Source of the DNA: UBA1715 sp964346725
GTDB taxonomy: Bacteria > Bacteroidota > Bacteroidia > Bacteroidales > UBA1715
NCBI GenBank assembly: GCA_964346725.1
Contig: CAYFVM010000002.1
Location: 62,001 to 126,000 of the forward strand
DNA: 64,000 nucleotides
Reading direction: 5' to 3'
In this document: one piece after another, positions 17,698 through 26,658 of the stretch
Position numbering within the stretch: the first letter of the stretch is position 1
Layout of the letters: each line of letters begins with the position of its first letter
Made by a program: the position numbers and the translations under genes
Notes under the pieces: model-generated
What the model was told of the DNA's origin: nothing
Databases searched by the model: none
The model's input: the letters and a program-made list of their open reading frames with translations, nothing else

Positions 17698-18990
17698 CTA
17701 TTTCCTTTTAAATCTGAGTATAATCTTGTCCCAATCAATGAGCAGAGCAAAAGTAGTGTATAAAAATGGAAAACACGGCATTTTGTAGCGAACAATTGCG
17801 CCGACTACCGGAGTCGTTATGCCTATAATCCACACTAATACAAGCGAAAAAGCAATGCAAAACCAAATGAAATTTTTTTGTTCCTCGCGTGGTTGTTTGT
17901 AGAAAAAAATCATGAGCGTCAATAATACAAAAAAGAGCAACGATTCCAGCGCAGAAACGCTATGAATAAGGCTTTGAATGCTCCAAATGTACGGAAGCGC
18001 AAGACCGTTCCAGAGTGCTTGAGGCGTTTCGCTTATGAAATTCCATACGCTTGGTTCAATTTTGCCAATAGCAACGTAACTGCCTGCATTTTCTACGATT
18101 GCGGTATTGATAAAATCGCTCCGTTTCGAAGCAAATGATTCAAATAGAGGAATTTGGTGAAATCCAAAGTCGCAAATGGCAATGATTATTGCACCTGCTC
18201 CATAAATTGTAGCATACCAAAACCAGGCGTGCCGTTTTGGAAATTTTTCGTTGACAAAATATGCCATCAAAGCAGACACGAGCGCCATAAGTATGTAGAT
18301 TTTTATTCCTAACAATAATATAATTCCACCTACAACGCTCACTATTGACTTCCAAGACTTGTTGAGAGCCGTATTTACCATTCCCCATGCGAGCAAACCC
18401 AACCCCAGCATTACGATGCTCTCTTTGAGCGGGCCCGCTGTCCATAAAAGACATGATGGCATGAGAAAAATAAAGAAGAGCAGAATGTATTTTGCCTTAA
18501 ATAATTTTGCAAACGCTTTGTAAATCAAGAAGAACGAGAAGAGCGATACAAAATCGGCAAACAGATAATGCACTCTGAGCAATTTCCCCGAAACTAACAT
18601 AACGAGCATATTTGCCCGTATAATTGTTTGATTGTCAGTGAAAAATCCGTATTCATATTGGCGAGTCCAATAATTAGTGTTTCCTAAATATTCCACAATG
18701 CGTGGATTGTTCATGTCAATGCCGAGCAAAATTTTAAAATAGTCTAAGACAGAAACCTGCAAGGATTCAAACAGCGCTACCGCATCGTTAAAGTATTTGT
18801 GAATGTCGCTGGTGGAAGTGTCGGGGTAATACGTGGTGTAAATGTAGTTCAGCACAACCGATACGCCAATTTTCCCCACGAAGAATGCCAAAATTATCCA
18901 TTGTGCAATGCCTTGAATCTTGAAAAACGGATGTCTCCAAATAATAAAAAGGAATATGATTGTCCAAGCAAGAGGAAGTAAAATCGCCAT
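17698..18990 (-). CDS. Polytopic membrane protein of unknown function
   Basis: A 430-residue protein with roughly ten hydrophobic helices and a short basic C-terminus (FKRK). An early extracytoplasmic loop (~50-110) carries YYPDTSTSDIHKYFNDA, and a mid-protein LLWTAGPLKESIVMLGLGL motif resembles Bacteroidota membrane proteins of the oligosaccharide polymerase/glycosyltransferase-C type. I cannot assign a reaction. It is the first gene of a minus-strand unit with the Ldh2-like and DapF-like genes (2-nt and 1-nt junctions). A weak -7-like box on the minus strand (CAAGTATA read on +, 19009-19016) lies about 20 bases upstream of the start. Confidence 0.7.
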   Translation of the reverse strand: MAILLPLAWTIIFLFIIWRHPFFKIQGIAQWIILAFFVGKIGVSVVLNYIYTTYYPDTSTSDIHKYFNDAVALFESLQVSVLDYFKILLGIDMNNPRIVEYLGNTNYWTRQYEYGFFTDNQTIIRANMLVMLVSGKLLRVHYLFADFVSLFSFFLIYKAFAKLFKAKYILLFFIFLMPSCLLWTAGPLKESIVMLGLGLLAWGMVNTALNKSWKSIVSVVGGIILLLGIKIYILMALVSALMAYFVNEKFPKRHAWFWYATIYGAGAIIIAICDFGFHQIPLFESFASKRSDFINTAIVENAGSYVAIGKIEPSVWNFISETPQALWNGLALPYIWSIQSLIHSVSALESLLFFVLLTLMIFFYKQPREEQKNFIWFCIAFSLVLVWIIGITTPVVGAIVRYKMPCFPFLYTTFALLIDWDKIILRFKRK

Positions 18991-19126
18991 CTTCGTTATT
19001 TCTTATTGCAAGTATACGTTTTTTTGGCGAACCCTCAATTTTGAGTTTGATTGAATTGCTCTCGATATAATGTAATTTTTCCAATTTTCGTATTGGCTTC
19101 TACACCAATATGTAAAGAGATAACTA

Positions 19127-19134
19127 TATCTTTG
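19127..19134 (+). promoter_or_regulatory. Bacteroidota -7 box for menG/ubiE
   Basis: TATCTTTG is an exact TAnnTTTG match 23 nt before the ATG at 19158. No clear -33 TTTG is seen at the expected distance. Confidence 0.65.
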
Positions 19135-19157
19135 TAGCAAATTCAAGGCGATGAACG

Positions 19158-19880
19158 ATGGTGATTCCGTACAAAGATTCTCATAAAACGAAAAAAGAGC
19201 AAGTTGCGCAAATGTTCAATAACATAGCCGGCACGTATGATTTTTTGAATCATACACTGTCGCTCAATATTGACAAAATCTGGCGTAACAAAGCAATAAA
19301 AGCACTCAAACCATTGAATCCGCAGACCATGCTGGACGTGGCTACTGGTACTGGCGATTTTGCATTGCTTTCAGCTCAAAAGTTACATCCGTCAAAGATT
19401 ATGGGAATTGACATTTCGGAAAAAATGTTGGAGGTTGGCGTTGAAAAAATTGCCAAACAAAATCTGCAATCGGTTGTTTCGCTAGAAGTGGGTGATGCTG
19501 AAAATTTATCGTTTCCCGATGCCAGTTTCGATGCTGTTACGGTTGGGTTTGGTGTGCGAAATTTTGAGAATTTACAGAAAGGTTTACAAGAAATTCAGCG
19601 TGTGTTGAAACCAAATGGCGTTGCGGCAATTTTGGAATTTTCAATGCCCGAACATTTCCCAGTAAAACAAGTGTACACGTTCTATTTTAAACATATATTA
19701 CCCACAATAGGCAAAATGTTTTCAAAAGATTACGATGCGTATTTCTATCTTTTTAATTCGGTGCAAGAGTTTCCGTATGGCGAAAACTTTGTGCAGGAAA
19801 CCTTAAAAGCCGGTTTTACAAATACTAATGTTCATTCTTTATCGTTTGGAATTGCATCACTTTACATTTGTACCAAGTAA
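19158..19880 (+). CDS. menG: MenG/UbiE demethylmenaquinone methyltransferase
   Basis: Class I SAM-dependent methyltransferase (240 residues) that carries out the last C-methylation in menaquinone synthesis. The SAM-binding motif I LDVATGTGDFALL lies at ~59-71, followed by GIDISEKMLEVG, and the UbiE signature region VGFGVRNFENLQKGLQEIQRVLKPNG is near 135-160. The N-terminal VAQMFNNIAGTYDFLNHTLS is also diagnostic. It is preceded by a -7 box and followed 9 nt later by porT, a pairing known from other T9SS-bearing Bacteroidales. Confidence 0.93.
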   Translation: MVIPYKDSHKTKKEQVAQMFNNIAGTYDFLNHTLSLNIDKIWRNKAIKALKPLNPQTMLDVATGTGDFALLSAQKLHPSKIMGIDISEKMLEVGVEKIAKQNLQSVVSLEVGDAENLSFPDASFDAVTVGFGVRNFENLQKGLQEIQRVLKPNGVAAILEFSMPEHFPVKQVYTFYFKHILPTIGKMFSKDYDAYFYLFNSVQEFPYGENFVQETLKAGFTNTNVHSLSFGIASLYICTK

Positions 19881-19889
19881 AAAAAGTTT

Positions 19890-20618
19890 TTGTTGAAAAA
19901 GACACTTTACATATTTCTCTTAGTACTGCTGACTACGCAAGGTTTTGCGCAGCAAAAGAAAATTTTGAACAATCAAGCGTACGATAAGAAAATGTTTCAT
20001 CTTGGTTTTACTCTCGGGACAAATCAAATGAATTATCGGATATTTCCGGACTCAACACTTCTTTTAACGGGATTGGCAGACTCAGTCTATAACGTTGAAT
20101 CGCATGGTACTGTAGGTATCAATTTGGGAGTTGTAAGTGAATTGCGCATGGGTAATTATTTATCGCTTCGCTTTTTACCAGGATTAATGTTTGGGCAACG
20201 AAACTTGGTTTATCAAATGCGTAAACCGGGTTCTCCACGATTTGAGCCTACTTTAAATGAATACATAATGAAAGTTTCGAGCATATACATTGACGCTCCG
20301 CTTTTGTTGAAGTATAAGGCAAAGCGAATTAATAATTATCGCCCGTATCTTATCGGAGGTATGGCAGTTCGCTATGACCTTGATACAAGACGAATTGCGA
20401 GAGATAATGATGATTATTCCATAAATCAAATTCCACTTGATTATTTCTACGAATTTGGTTTTGGCGTAGATTTCTTTCTTGTCTATTTTAAGTTTGCCGC
20501 AGAGTTTAAATATAGTTTCGGTATGCGAAATATTCTTCGAGAAGAGCCCACAGAATATTGCACGGCAATTGATGCTTTAAAAAGCCGAATGTTTATTCTG
20601 TCATTTCATTTTGAATAA
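19890..20618 (+). CDS. porT: PorT, type IX secretion outer-membrane barrel protein
   Basis: A 242-residue secreted protein with a signal peptide (cleavage after ~residue 20, GFAQ) and a beta-rich body of alternating hydrophobic strands, as expected for an outer-membrane barrel. The NQMNYRIFP and GVVSELRMGNYLSLRFLPGLMFGQR segments, the length and the position directly after ubiE match PorT, a protein required for T9SS in Porphyromonas. The start is TTG (19890 or the adjacent TTG at 19893); no ATG lies upstream of the signal peptide. It ends 2 nt before the true start of the next gene. Confidence 0.85.
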   Translation: MLKKTLYIFLLVLLTTQGFAQQKKILNNQAYDKKMFHLGFTLGTNQMNYRIFPDSTLLLTGLADSVYNVESHGTVGINLGVVSELRMGNYLSLRFLPGLMFGQRNLVYQMRKPGSPRFEPTLNEYIMKVSSIYIDAPLLLKYKAKRINNYRPYLIGGMAVRYDLDTRRIARDNDDYSINQIPLDYFYEFGFGVDFFLVYFKFAAEFKYSFGMRNILREEPTEYCTAIDALKSRMFILSFHFE

Positions 20619-20620
20619 GT

Positions 20621-20712
20621 ATGATACAAACACTCTCAATACAAGTTTCGCCTAAAATTGCCGCAAATGAATTCTTGCTAAAAAAACGGTAGCGGAACAA
20701 TTACCTCTCTCA
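20621..20712 (+). other. Frameshifted N-terminal codons of the COG2509 flavoprotein gene
   Basis: An ATG at 20621, 2 nt after the porT stop, opens a frame MIQTLSIQVSPKIAANEF that matches the expected start of COG2509 proteins. It hits a stop at 20690-20692, just after an A7 tract (20680-20686). With one more A the frame runs straight into the main open frame (TVAEQLPLSMNDIHEV). The tract is also a perfect A_AAA_AAA slippery heptamer in the zero frame, and a -1 slip gives the same fusion. Confidence 0.85.
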
Positions 20713-22173
20713 ATGAACGACATTCACGAGGTACGAATTACCAAACGTTCTATAGATGCGCGTTCGCGAAATATCAAAATAAACCTTACGTTGCTCGTAG
20801 CCTGTGGCGACGATGCAACGATTCCTCACGAACCCTTGCGTTTCGAGAAACGTGATGTTTCGCTTTGTCCTGAAGTCCACATTGTTGGTGCTGGGCCGGC
20901 CGGTTTGTTTGCCGCTTTGCACTTGATAGAATTGAATTTAAAACCGGTATTGATTGAGCAAGGAAAAAATGTGTCGGAACGCAAAAAAGACATTGCCATA
21001 TTAAATCAAAACCGCGGCTGCAATCCCTTGTCGAACTACTGTTTTGGCGAAGGAGGAGCCGGCACATTCACCGACGGAAAACTTTATACCCGTTCCAAGA
21101 AAAAAGGCGATAACCGCCGTGTGTTCGAGTTGTTTGTGATACATGGTGCAAAATCATCAATTCTCGTTGATGCGCATCCACATATTGGCTCCGATAAGTT
21201 GCCCGATGTGATTGCGAACATGCGCAAAACCATTATAGAATGCGGTGGTGAAATTCATTTTAATACGCAAGTTACCGGATTTGAAATTTCTAATAATGCC
21301 ATTACAAAATTGCTGTGCGGAAATGATACCATTGCCGTGAAGCAAGTAATTCTCTCGTGTGGACATTCGGCACGACCATTGTACTATGCGTTGCAACAGT
21401 CGGGTGTTGCCCTCGAAGCCAAAGCCTGCGCTATGGGTGTGCGTGTAGAGCATCCGCAAGATTTGATTGACCACATTCAGTATCACGGAAATTGTATGCC
21501 CGAATTGCCGGCAGCAACGTATTCTCTCGTACATCAGTCAGATGGGCGAGGAGTGTATTCGTTCTGTATGTGCCCGGGCGGCATTATAGTTCCTGCCATG
21601 ACTGGCAACAATCAGACTGTGGTAAATGGAATGTCAAACTCGCGTAGAAATTCACCCTTTGCCAACTCCGGTATGGTGGTGGAAATTCAATTGCAAGACT
21701 ATGCAGAATTTCAACAATACGGAGAACTTGCGGGTTTAAAATTTCAAGAACAATTTGAGTCCTTAGCCTTCCAAAATGGAGGACAAAATCAAGTAGCTCC
21801 GGCACAACGCATTTCTGACTTTGTTCGAGGAAAAATATCAGGTTCGTTACCTGAAACCTCATATTTGCCGGGCGTAATTACGTCGCCTATGCACTTTTGG
21901 ATGCCCGAAATTATAGCAAAACGCTTACAAGATGGTTTGAAAACCTTTGACCGTCAAATGCACGGATTTGCCAGCTCCGACGGAATAATTGTGGGCGTTG
22001 AATCTCGTTCGTCATCACCGGTGCGCATTCCTCGCAATCCCGATACCTTGTCGCACATACAAATAGGAAATTTGTATCCGTGTGGCGAAGGTGCAGGCTA
22101 TGCCGGCGGTATTGTTTCTTCAGCAATCGACGGAATGCTCTGCGCGGAAAAGATTGCTATTATTGCACAATAG
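20713..22173 (+). CDS. COG2509 FAD-dependent oxidoreductase (N-terminus shifted out of frame)
   Basis: Predicted flavoprotein of the uncharacterised FAD-dependent dehydrogenase family COG2509. The FAD-binding HIVGAGPAGLFAALHL follows an N-terminal small domain with the family segment VRITKRSIDARSRNIKINL. Later motifs are NYCFGEGGAGTFTDGKLYTR and the C-terminal YPCGEGAGYAGGIVSSAIDG. The intact gene would begin at 20621 and encode 517 residues; as sequenced, the first 31 codons are out of frame and the open part starts at ATG 20713. Whether the cell makes the full protein depends on whether the missing base is real. It is the third gene of a ubiE-porT transcript. Confidence 0.85.
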   Translation: MNDIHEVRITKRSIDARSRNIKINLTLLVACGDDATIPHEPLRFEKRDVSLCPEVHIVGAGPAGLFAALHLIELNLKPVLIEQGKNVSERKKDIAILNQNRGCNPLSNYCFGEGGAGTFTDGKLYTRSKKKGDNRRVFELFVIHGAKSSILVDAHPHIGSDKLPDVIANMRKTIIECGGEIHFNTQVTGFEISNNAITKLLCGNDTIAVKQVILSCGHSARPLYYALQQSGVALEAKACAMGVRVEHPQDLIDHIQYHGNCMPELPAATYSLVHQSDGRGVYSFCMCPGGIIVPAMTGNNQTVVNGMSNSRRNSPFANSGMVVEIQLQDYAEFQQYGELAGLKFQEQFESLAFQNGGQNQVAPAQRISDFVRGKISGSLPETSYLPGVITSPMHFWMPEIIAKRLQDGLKTFDRQMHGFASSDGIIVGVESRSSSPVRIPRNPDTLSHIQIGNLYPCGEGAGYAGGIVSSAIDGMLCAEKIAIIAQ

Positions 22174-22215
22174 AAATAAAAAATTGCTATTTGTTTACTT
22201 AAAAAATAGAAGAAA

Positions 22216-22902
22216 ATGAGAAAAGTATTTAAGTATATATTTGCAATGGTATTATGTGGCTTGGTCACATATAGTTTTACGTCATGTGACGATAATAAAA
22301 ATGAAGATCCTCAACCTGAAACAGAAAAAAATAAAGAAGGTGAGAATAGCGAAAAATTTAATGGAGAGTTGGTTGATTTAGGTCTTTCTGTAAAATGGGC
22401 CGCTTGTAACATAGGAGCGGATAGCCCAGAAGAATATGGTAATTATTATGCATGGGGAGAATTAGAAACTAAAAATGACTATTCCGAGGAGAATAGTGCA
22501 ACGTATGGATTGCTTATTGAAGAATTACAAGCAAAAGGTATAATAAACGAAGACACCGTCTTAAATGAGGCATATGACGTGGCTCACGTTCGTTTGGATG
22601 GAAGTTGGAGAATGCCAACGAAAGCCGAATATGAGGAATTAATTGAAAAGTGCACATGGAATTTAACAGTATCAGGAAACGGAGTATTTGGATATACGGT
22701 GACTGGTCCGAATGGAAATAGTATTCTTCTTCCTGACGCTGGTTTTTGTGTAGATTCTTCTTGCTACGACGATTGCGCGTTTCTTTTATATTGGACGTCT
22801 AATCCTTTTGAGAACTCAAAATCCTCATACTATCTTTCAGACGATTGTATCAACACTACTGACCGCAGCTGTGGTTTACCTATTCGCCCTGTTGCAAAAT
22901 AG
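22216..22902 (+). CDS. FISUMP-domain lipoprotein
   Basis: A 228-residue predicted lipoprotein. The N-terminus has a basic start, a hydrophobic stretch and the lipobox SFTSC (~residues 20-24), followed by an acidic, Lys/Glu-rich linker. The body, from VDLGLSVKWAACNIGA on, matches the Fibrobacter succinogenes major paralogous (FISUMP) domain found in many surface lipoproteins of this phylum. WRMPTKAEYEEL and the C-terminal GLPIRPV are typical. Molecular function is unknown. The gene stands alone and ends just before a hairpin terminator. Confidence 0.75.
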   Translation: MRKVFKYIFAMVLCGLVTYSFTSCDDNKNEDPQPETEKNKEGENSEKFNGELVDLGLSVKWAACNIGADSPEEYGNYYAWGELETKNDYSEENSATYGLLIEELQAKGIINEDTVLNEAYDVAHVRLDGSWRMPTKAEYEELIEKCTWNLTVSGNGVFGYTVTGPNGNSILLPDAGFCVDSSCYDDCAFLLYWTSNPFENSKSSYYLSDDCINTTDRSCGLPIRPVAK

Positions 22903-22920
22903 TAAGTATAAATTACATTT

Positions 22921-22967
22921 AATGATTATCAATATGGTGGTACAAATGGGGATAATCATTATTTTTA
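22921..22967 (+). terminator. Hairpin terminator after the FISUMP lipoprotein
   Basis: A perfect 10-bp inverted repeat (AATGATTATC at 22921-22930 and GATAATCATT at 22951-22960) with a 20-nt loop is followed by ATTTTTA. The stem is AT-rich and the loop is long, so strength is uncertain. Confidence 0.55.
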
Positions 22968-22988
22968 ATTAAAGAAACCGATAGCTTT

Positions 22989-23735
22989 TTATAATCTTCT
23001 TCTACAAAATTCCGAGCAGAGAATTGCTGTAGCAACGGCTACGTTGAGCGATTCTGATGTTTTGCCGGTAGTGTTAAACGATGGAATGTGTATGGCGTTT
23101 GTGGCACATTTTGCAACCGCATCGCTTATGCCGTTTCCTTCGTTGCCCATCACTAAAATAGCATCGTGGGGAATTTCTGCGGTATACACGTTTTCGCCTT
23201 CCATGTCGGCCACAAAAATCGGTGTTTTGCATGTGGCAAGAAATTTTGGCAAATCTACATAGTGCGTAGGTATGCGGAATACAGAGCCCATGGTGGCTTG
23301 CACTACTTTGGGGTTGAATGTGTCAACGCAGTCTTCGGAGCAAATTATTTGTTCAACGCCAAACCAATCAGCAAGGCGAATTATGGTGCCCATATTGCCG
23401 GGGTCTTGCACGCCGTCTAATGCCAGTGTGAGCCCTGAACCAATGGTGCATTCTTTCGTTTCAGTAGGGAAGTGAGCCAAGGCCCATACGTCTTGTGGGT
23501 TTTGCAATAGAGAAATGCGCGCAATGTCGTCGTGTGAGGCGGTGTAGCACTCACATTTTGGGTTGTGAGTAGAAAACCATTCTTCTGTGGCAACAATGCA
23601 TTCCGTGGTAAACGAGGAATTGAGCAGTTCTTCAACCATTTTTGTTCCTTCTACCACAAATAAACCTTCTGCCTCGCGCGTTTTCTTTTTCCCAAACGCC
23701 GAAAAATATTTGATTTTGTTCTTGCTCAGTTCCAT
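22989..23735 (-). CDS. TrmH/SpoU-family RNA methyltransferase
   Basis: SPOUT-fold 2'-O-methyltransferase, 248 residues from the chosen start. The substrate-binding N-domain includes EGLFVVEGTKMVEELL. The SAM-binding knot shows LALDGVQDPGNMGTIIR, ILVMGNEGNGIS and the late IPSFNTTGKTSESLNVAVATAI; the usual SLN (ESLNVA) is kept. The target, rRNA or tRNA, cannot be decided. I chose ATG 23735 (MELSKNKIKYF); a further in-frame ATG at 23765 would add ten residues that run into the metF promoter region. Confidence 0.88.
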   Translation of the reverse strand: MELSKNKIKYFSAFGKKKTREAEGLFVVEGTKMVEELLNSSFTTECIVATEEWFSTHNPKCECYTASHDDIARISLLQNPQDVWALAHFPTETKECTIGSGLTLALDGVQDPGNMGTIIRLADWFGVEQIICSEDCVDTFNPKVVQATMGSVFRIPTHYVDLPKFLATCKTPIFVADMEGENVYTAEIPHDAILVMGNEGNGISDAVAKCATNAIHIPSFNTTGKTSESLNVAVATAILCSEFCRRRL

Positions 23736-23774
23736 AGAAAAGACCTTGTTGGCACAAATATGCAATTAATTTCG

Positions 23775-23804
23775 TTTGTGGCAACGGCTATTTTGTTATT
23801 TTTG
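23775..23804 (+). promoter_or_regulatory. Complete Bacteroidota promoter for metF
   Basis: A -33 TTTG (23775-23778) is followed 18 nt later by the -7 box TATTTTTG (23797-23804). The spacing is close to the phylum consensus. Transcription would begin near 23811, so the metF start must be the ATG at 23823 and not the earlier in-frame ATG at 23760. Confidence 0.75.
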
Positions 23805-23822
23805 CCACATAAATCAGTAGTA

Positions 23823-24752
23823 ATGAACGTAGCAGAAAGTATTAAGAATACAAAGAAAACTTTGTTTTCTTTTGAGGTCTTGCCTCCATTGAAAGGAAAG
23901 GGTATTGAGGGTATCTATAATACAATTGATCCATTGTTGGAGTTCAATCCACAGTTCGTCAATATTACCACTCATTGTGAACAGTATGATGCAGCTGGCA
24001 AACGTAGTCGCAGACGCCCAGGCACGGTTGCTGTGGCTGCAGCAATTATGCATAAATATTCTATTCCTGTTGTTCCTCATATTTTGTGTGGCGGTTTCAC
24101 TCGCGAAGAAACTGAGTATGTCTTGATGGATTTGAATTTTCTCGGCATTGATAATTTGCTCGTGCTTCGTGGCGATGGGAGAAATAAAGAAGAATATCAG
24201 CCGGAAGATGGTGGCAATCGCTATGCCGCTGATTTGTTGCGTCAGGTGGGCGATATGAATCGTGGAAAATATCTTGACGATGAAAAAGAAAACTCGTCGG
24301 TAGCAACAAACTTTAATTGTGGCGTTGCGGGCTATCCTGAGAAACATTATTCGGCTACTTCATTAGATGAAGATATTCAACATTTGAAAGAAAAAATTGA
24401 TGCAGGCGGACAGTACATTGTCACTCAAATGTTTTTCGATAATCAAAAATATTTTGAATTCGTTGACAAATGTCGCAAGGCAGGAATTACCGTGCCAATC
24501 GTGCCGGGCATAAAACCAATAGGATTTATGAGCCAGGTAGACGTGTTGCCAAAAATCTTTAGTTTGCAATTGCCACAAGCATTAGAACAAGCTTTGCGCA
24601 AATGCAAAACGAATGAAGAGGCAGCAACAGTGGGCACCGAGTGGGCTATATTGCAAGCGAAAGAACTCATGGCGCACAATGTACCTTCGCTCCATTGGTT
24701 CACCTATTCAGACCCTGCACAAGTGATACAAATAGCAAAATCCGTGTATTAA
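23823..24752 (+). CDS. metF: MetF, 5,10-methylenetetrahydrofolate reductase
   Basis: FAD-dependent TIM-barrel enzyme that reduces methylene-THF to methyl-THF for methionine synthesis. The 309-residue product starts MNVAESIKNTKKTLFSFEVLPP, the usual entry with the catalytic Glu in FSFEVLPP. Other landmarks are NITTHCE, HILCGG, LRGD and the late QMFFDNQKYFEFVDKCR and PIVPGIKPI. The later ATG start is supported by the promoter just upstream. The stop shares a base with the ABC-F start (TAATG). Confidence 0.93.
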   Translation: MNVAESIKNTKKTLFSFEVLPPLKGKGIEGIYNTIDPLLEFNPQFVNITTHCEQYDAAGKRSRRRPGTVAVAAAIMHKYSIPVVPHILCGGFTREETEYVLMDLNFLGIDNLLVLRGDGRNKEEYQPEDGGNRYAADLLRQVGDMNRGKYLDDEKENSSVATNFNCGVAGYPEKHYSATSLDEDIQHLKEKIDAGGQYIVTQMFFDNQKYFEFVDKCRKAGITVPIVPGIKPIGFMSQVDVLPKIFSLQLPQALEQALRKCKTNEEAATVGTEWAILQAKELMAHNVPSLHWFTYSDPAQVIQIAKSVY

Positions 24753-26656
24753 TGATTTCGATTAACAACCTTGCCGTTAGATTTGGCGGTTACACCCTTT
24801 TTGAAAATATTTCTGTAATGATTACCGAACAAGACAAAATAGGTCTTGTTGGGAGAAATGGTGCGGGAAAATCTACCTTACTTAAAATAATTGCCGGTCA
24901 AGATTCTGCTTCGGAAGGCGAAGTGGTGATTGCCGATGGCTGCAAAGTGGGCTATTTGCCGCAAACCATGAGAGTTTCCGATGGCAAAACGGTGCTTGAA
25001 GAAGTAAAAGGTGCTTTTATAGAATTGAATGAAATTCAGCGAAAAATAGATGCGTGCAATGCCGAAATAGCCACACGTACCGATTATGAGTCTGATTCAT
25101 ACTTTAAACTGATACACAAAGTAACCGATTTGGGTGACCAATTGGAAATGATGGGAGGAAGTTCAGTGGAAGGCGATATGGAGCAAATGCTTATGGGTTT
25201 GGGCTTTTCGCGTGCCGATTTCAATAGAAAAACTTCCGAGTTCAGTGGCGGTTGGCGTATGCGTATTGAGTTAGTGAAAATTTTGCTCCGCAGACCACAA
25301 TTGTTGCTCCTTGATGAGCCTACCAACCACCTTGACATTGTGTCAATTCAATGGCTTGAAAAATTCTTGATTCAGTATCGTGGTGCAATTATTCTTATTT
25401 CACACGACCGTCGTTTTCTTGATGCAATTACAAAGAAAACGTTTGAGATTAGTTTGAATAAACTTACAACATATTCTGCTCCGTACAGTCAATATTTGAC
25501 GTTGAAAGAAGATCGCTACCAACAACAACTTGCGGCGTATGAGAATCAACAGAAAATGATAGCCGACACGGAAAAATTCATTGAACGATTCCGCTATAAA
25601 GCAACAAAATCAGTGCAGGTGCAGTCGCGCATTAAGCAACTGGAAAAAGTTGACCGCATTGAGATAGAGAAAAAAGACGCAGGAGCGTTTCGCATAAAAT
25701 TTCCACCTGCTCCTCGTTCGGGAAATATGGTACTCAAAGCCGAAAATGTGGTGAAGAAGTATGGCCAAAAAACCGTGCTGAATGGTGTAGGACTGCTTGT
25801 TGAACGCGGACAAAAAGTTGCTTTTGTGGGCAAGAATGGTGAAGGTAAGTCAACCTTTATCAAAACGATTTTGAATGAGGTTGAATATTCCGGTGAAATC
25901 ACCGTTGGACACAATGTGAACATTGGCTATTTCGCCCAAAATCAAGATGAGATTCTCGACGAAAATGCAACGGTGTTTGATACGCTTGACAGAATTGCGG
26001 TAGGCGATATTCGTACCAAGTTGCGCGATATATTGGGCGCATTTTTCTTTAGTGGCGAAGACATTGACAAGAAAGTAAAAGTGCTTTCAGGTGGTGAGCG
26101 AAATCGTTTGGCTATGGCTAAATTGATGTTGCAACCATACAACTTGCTTATACTCGATGAGCCGACAAACCACCTTGATATTCAGTCAAAAGCGGTGTTG
26201 AAGCAAGCCTTGCAAAAGTATGACGGCACTTTGATTTTGGTCTCTCACGACCGAGATTTTCTTGATGGTTTAACTACTCATATTTATGAGGTGAAGAATA
26301 CCCAAATTAAAGAGGTTATGAGTAATTTGGAAACTTACCTTGATCAATTGCGACAAGAGGAATTAGAATCGGCGAAAACCCCAAATAAAGTAGAAGAGAA
26401 GCCTTCTGCGAACAACAGCAAAGAGAGTTATATTCAGCAAAAAGAAAAAGAGAAAGAGCAACGAAAGTTGCAAACTCAAATTTCAAAGATAGAAAAGCAA
26501 ATACAAGATTGCGAGGCTGAAATATACGACTTGAATATGAAATTCATTGAAGATTCTACTCACGTAACTCCGGAAGATTACAAGCGTCACGATGATTTGC
26601 AAACGCAAGTAGAAGACCTAACCGCAGAGTGGGACAAGTTGGTAAGCCAAAGCTAG
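24752..26656 (+). CDS. ABC-F family ATPase (Uup/YfmR-like)
   Basis: A soluble protein of 634 residues with two ABC ATPase cassettes and no membrane part, so it is an ABC-F protein acting on the ribosome rather than a transporter. Cassette 1 has Walker A GRNGAGKST (~34-42), signature FSGGW (~164) and Walker B LLLLDEPTNHLD. A charged interdomain linker follows. Cassette 2 has GKNGEGKST (~359), LSGGER (~445) and LILDEPTNHLD. The C-terminal ~80 residues form a charged coiled coil. I start at ATG 24752, overlapping metF by one base; the longer frame from 24641 lies inside metF. Confidence 0.9.
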   Translation: MISINNLAVRFGGYTLFENISVMITEQDKIGLVGRNGAGKSTLLKIIAGQDSASEGEVVIADGCKVGYLPQTMRVSDGKTVLEEVKGAFIELNEIQRKIDACNAEIATRTDYESDSYFKLIHKVTDLGDQLEMMGGSSVEGDMEQMLMGLGFSRADFNRKTSEFSGGWRMRIELVKILLRRPQLLLLDEPTNHLDIVSIQWLEKFLIQYRGAIILISHDRRFLDAITKKTFEISLNKLTTYSAPYSQYLTLKEDRYQQQLAAYENQQKMIADTEKFIERFRYKATKSVQVQSRIKQLEKVDRIEIEKKDAGAFRIKFPPAPRSGNMVLKAENVVKKYGQKTVLNGVGLLVERGQKVAFVGKNGEGKSTFIKTILNEVEYSGEITVGHNVNIGYFAQNQDEILDENATVFDTLDRIAVGDIRTKLRDILGAFFFSGEDIDKKVKVLSGGERNRLAMAKLMLQPYNLLILDEPTNHLDIQSKAVLKQALQKYDGTLILVSHDRDFLDGLTTHIYEVKNTQIKEVMSNLETYLDQLRQEELESAKTPNKVEEKPSANNSKESYIQQKEKEKEQRKLQTQISKIEKQIQDCEAEIYDLNMKFIEDSTHVTPEDYKRHDDLQTQVEDLTAEWDKLVSQS

Positions 26657-26658
26657 TC

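Noticed and set aside
23760..23822. Longer metF start at ATG 23760
   Set aside because: The added codons read through a complete promoter (23775-23804) and have no match to MetF N-termini.
24641..24751. Longer ABC-F start at ATG 24641
   Set aside because: It would lie inside metF in another frame; the ATG at 24752 gives the standard cassette start.
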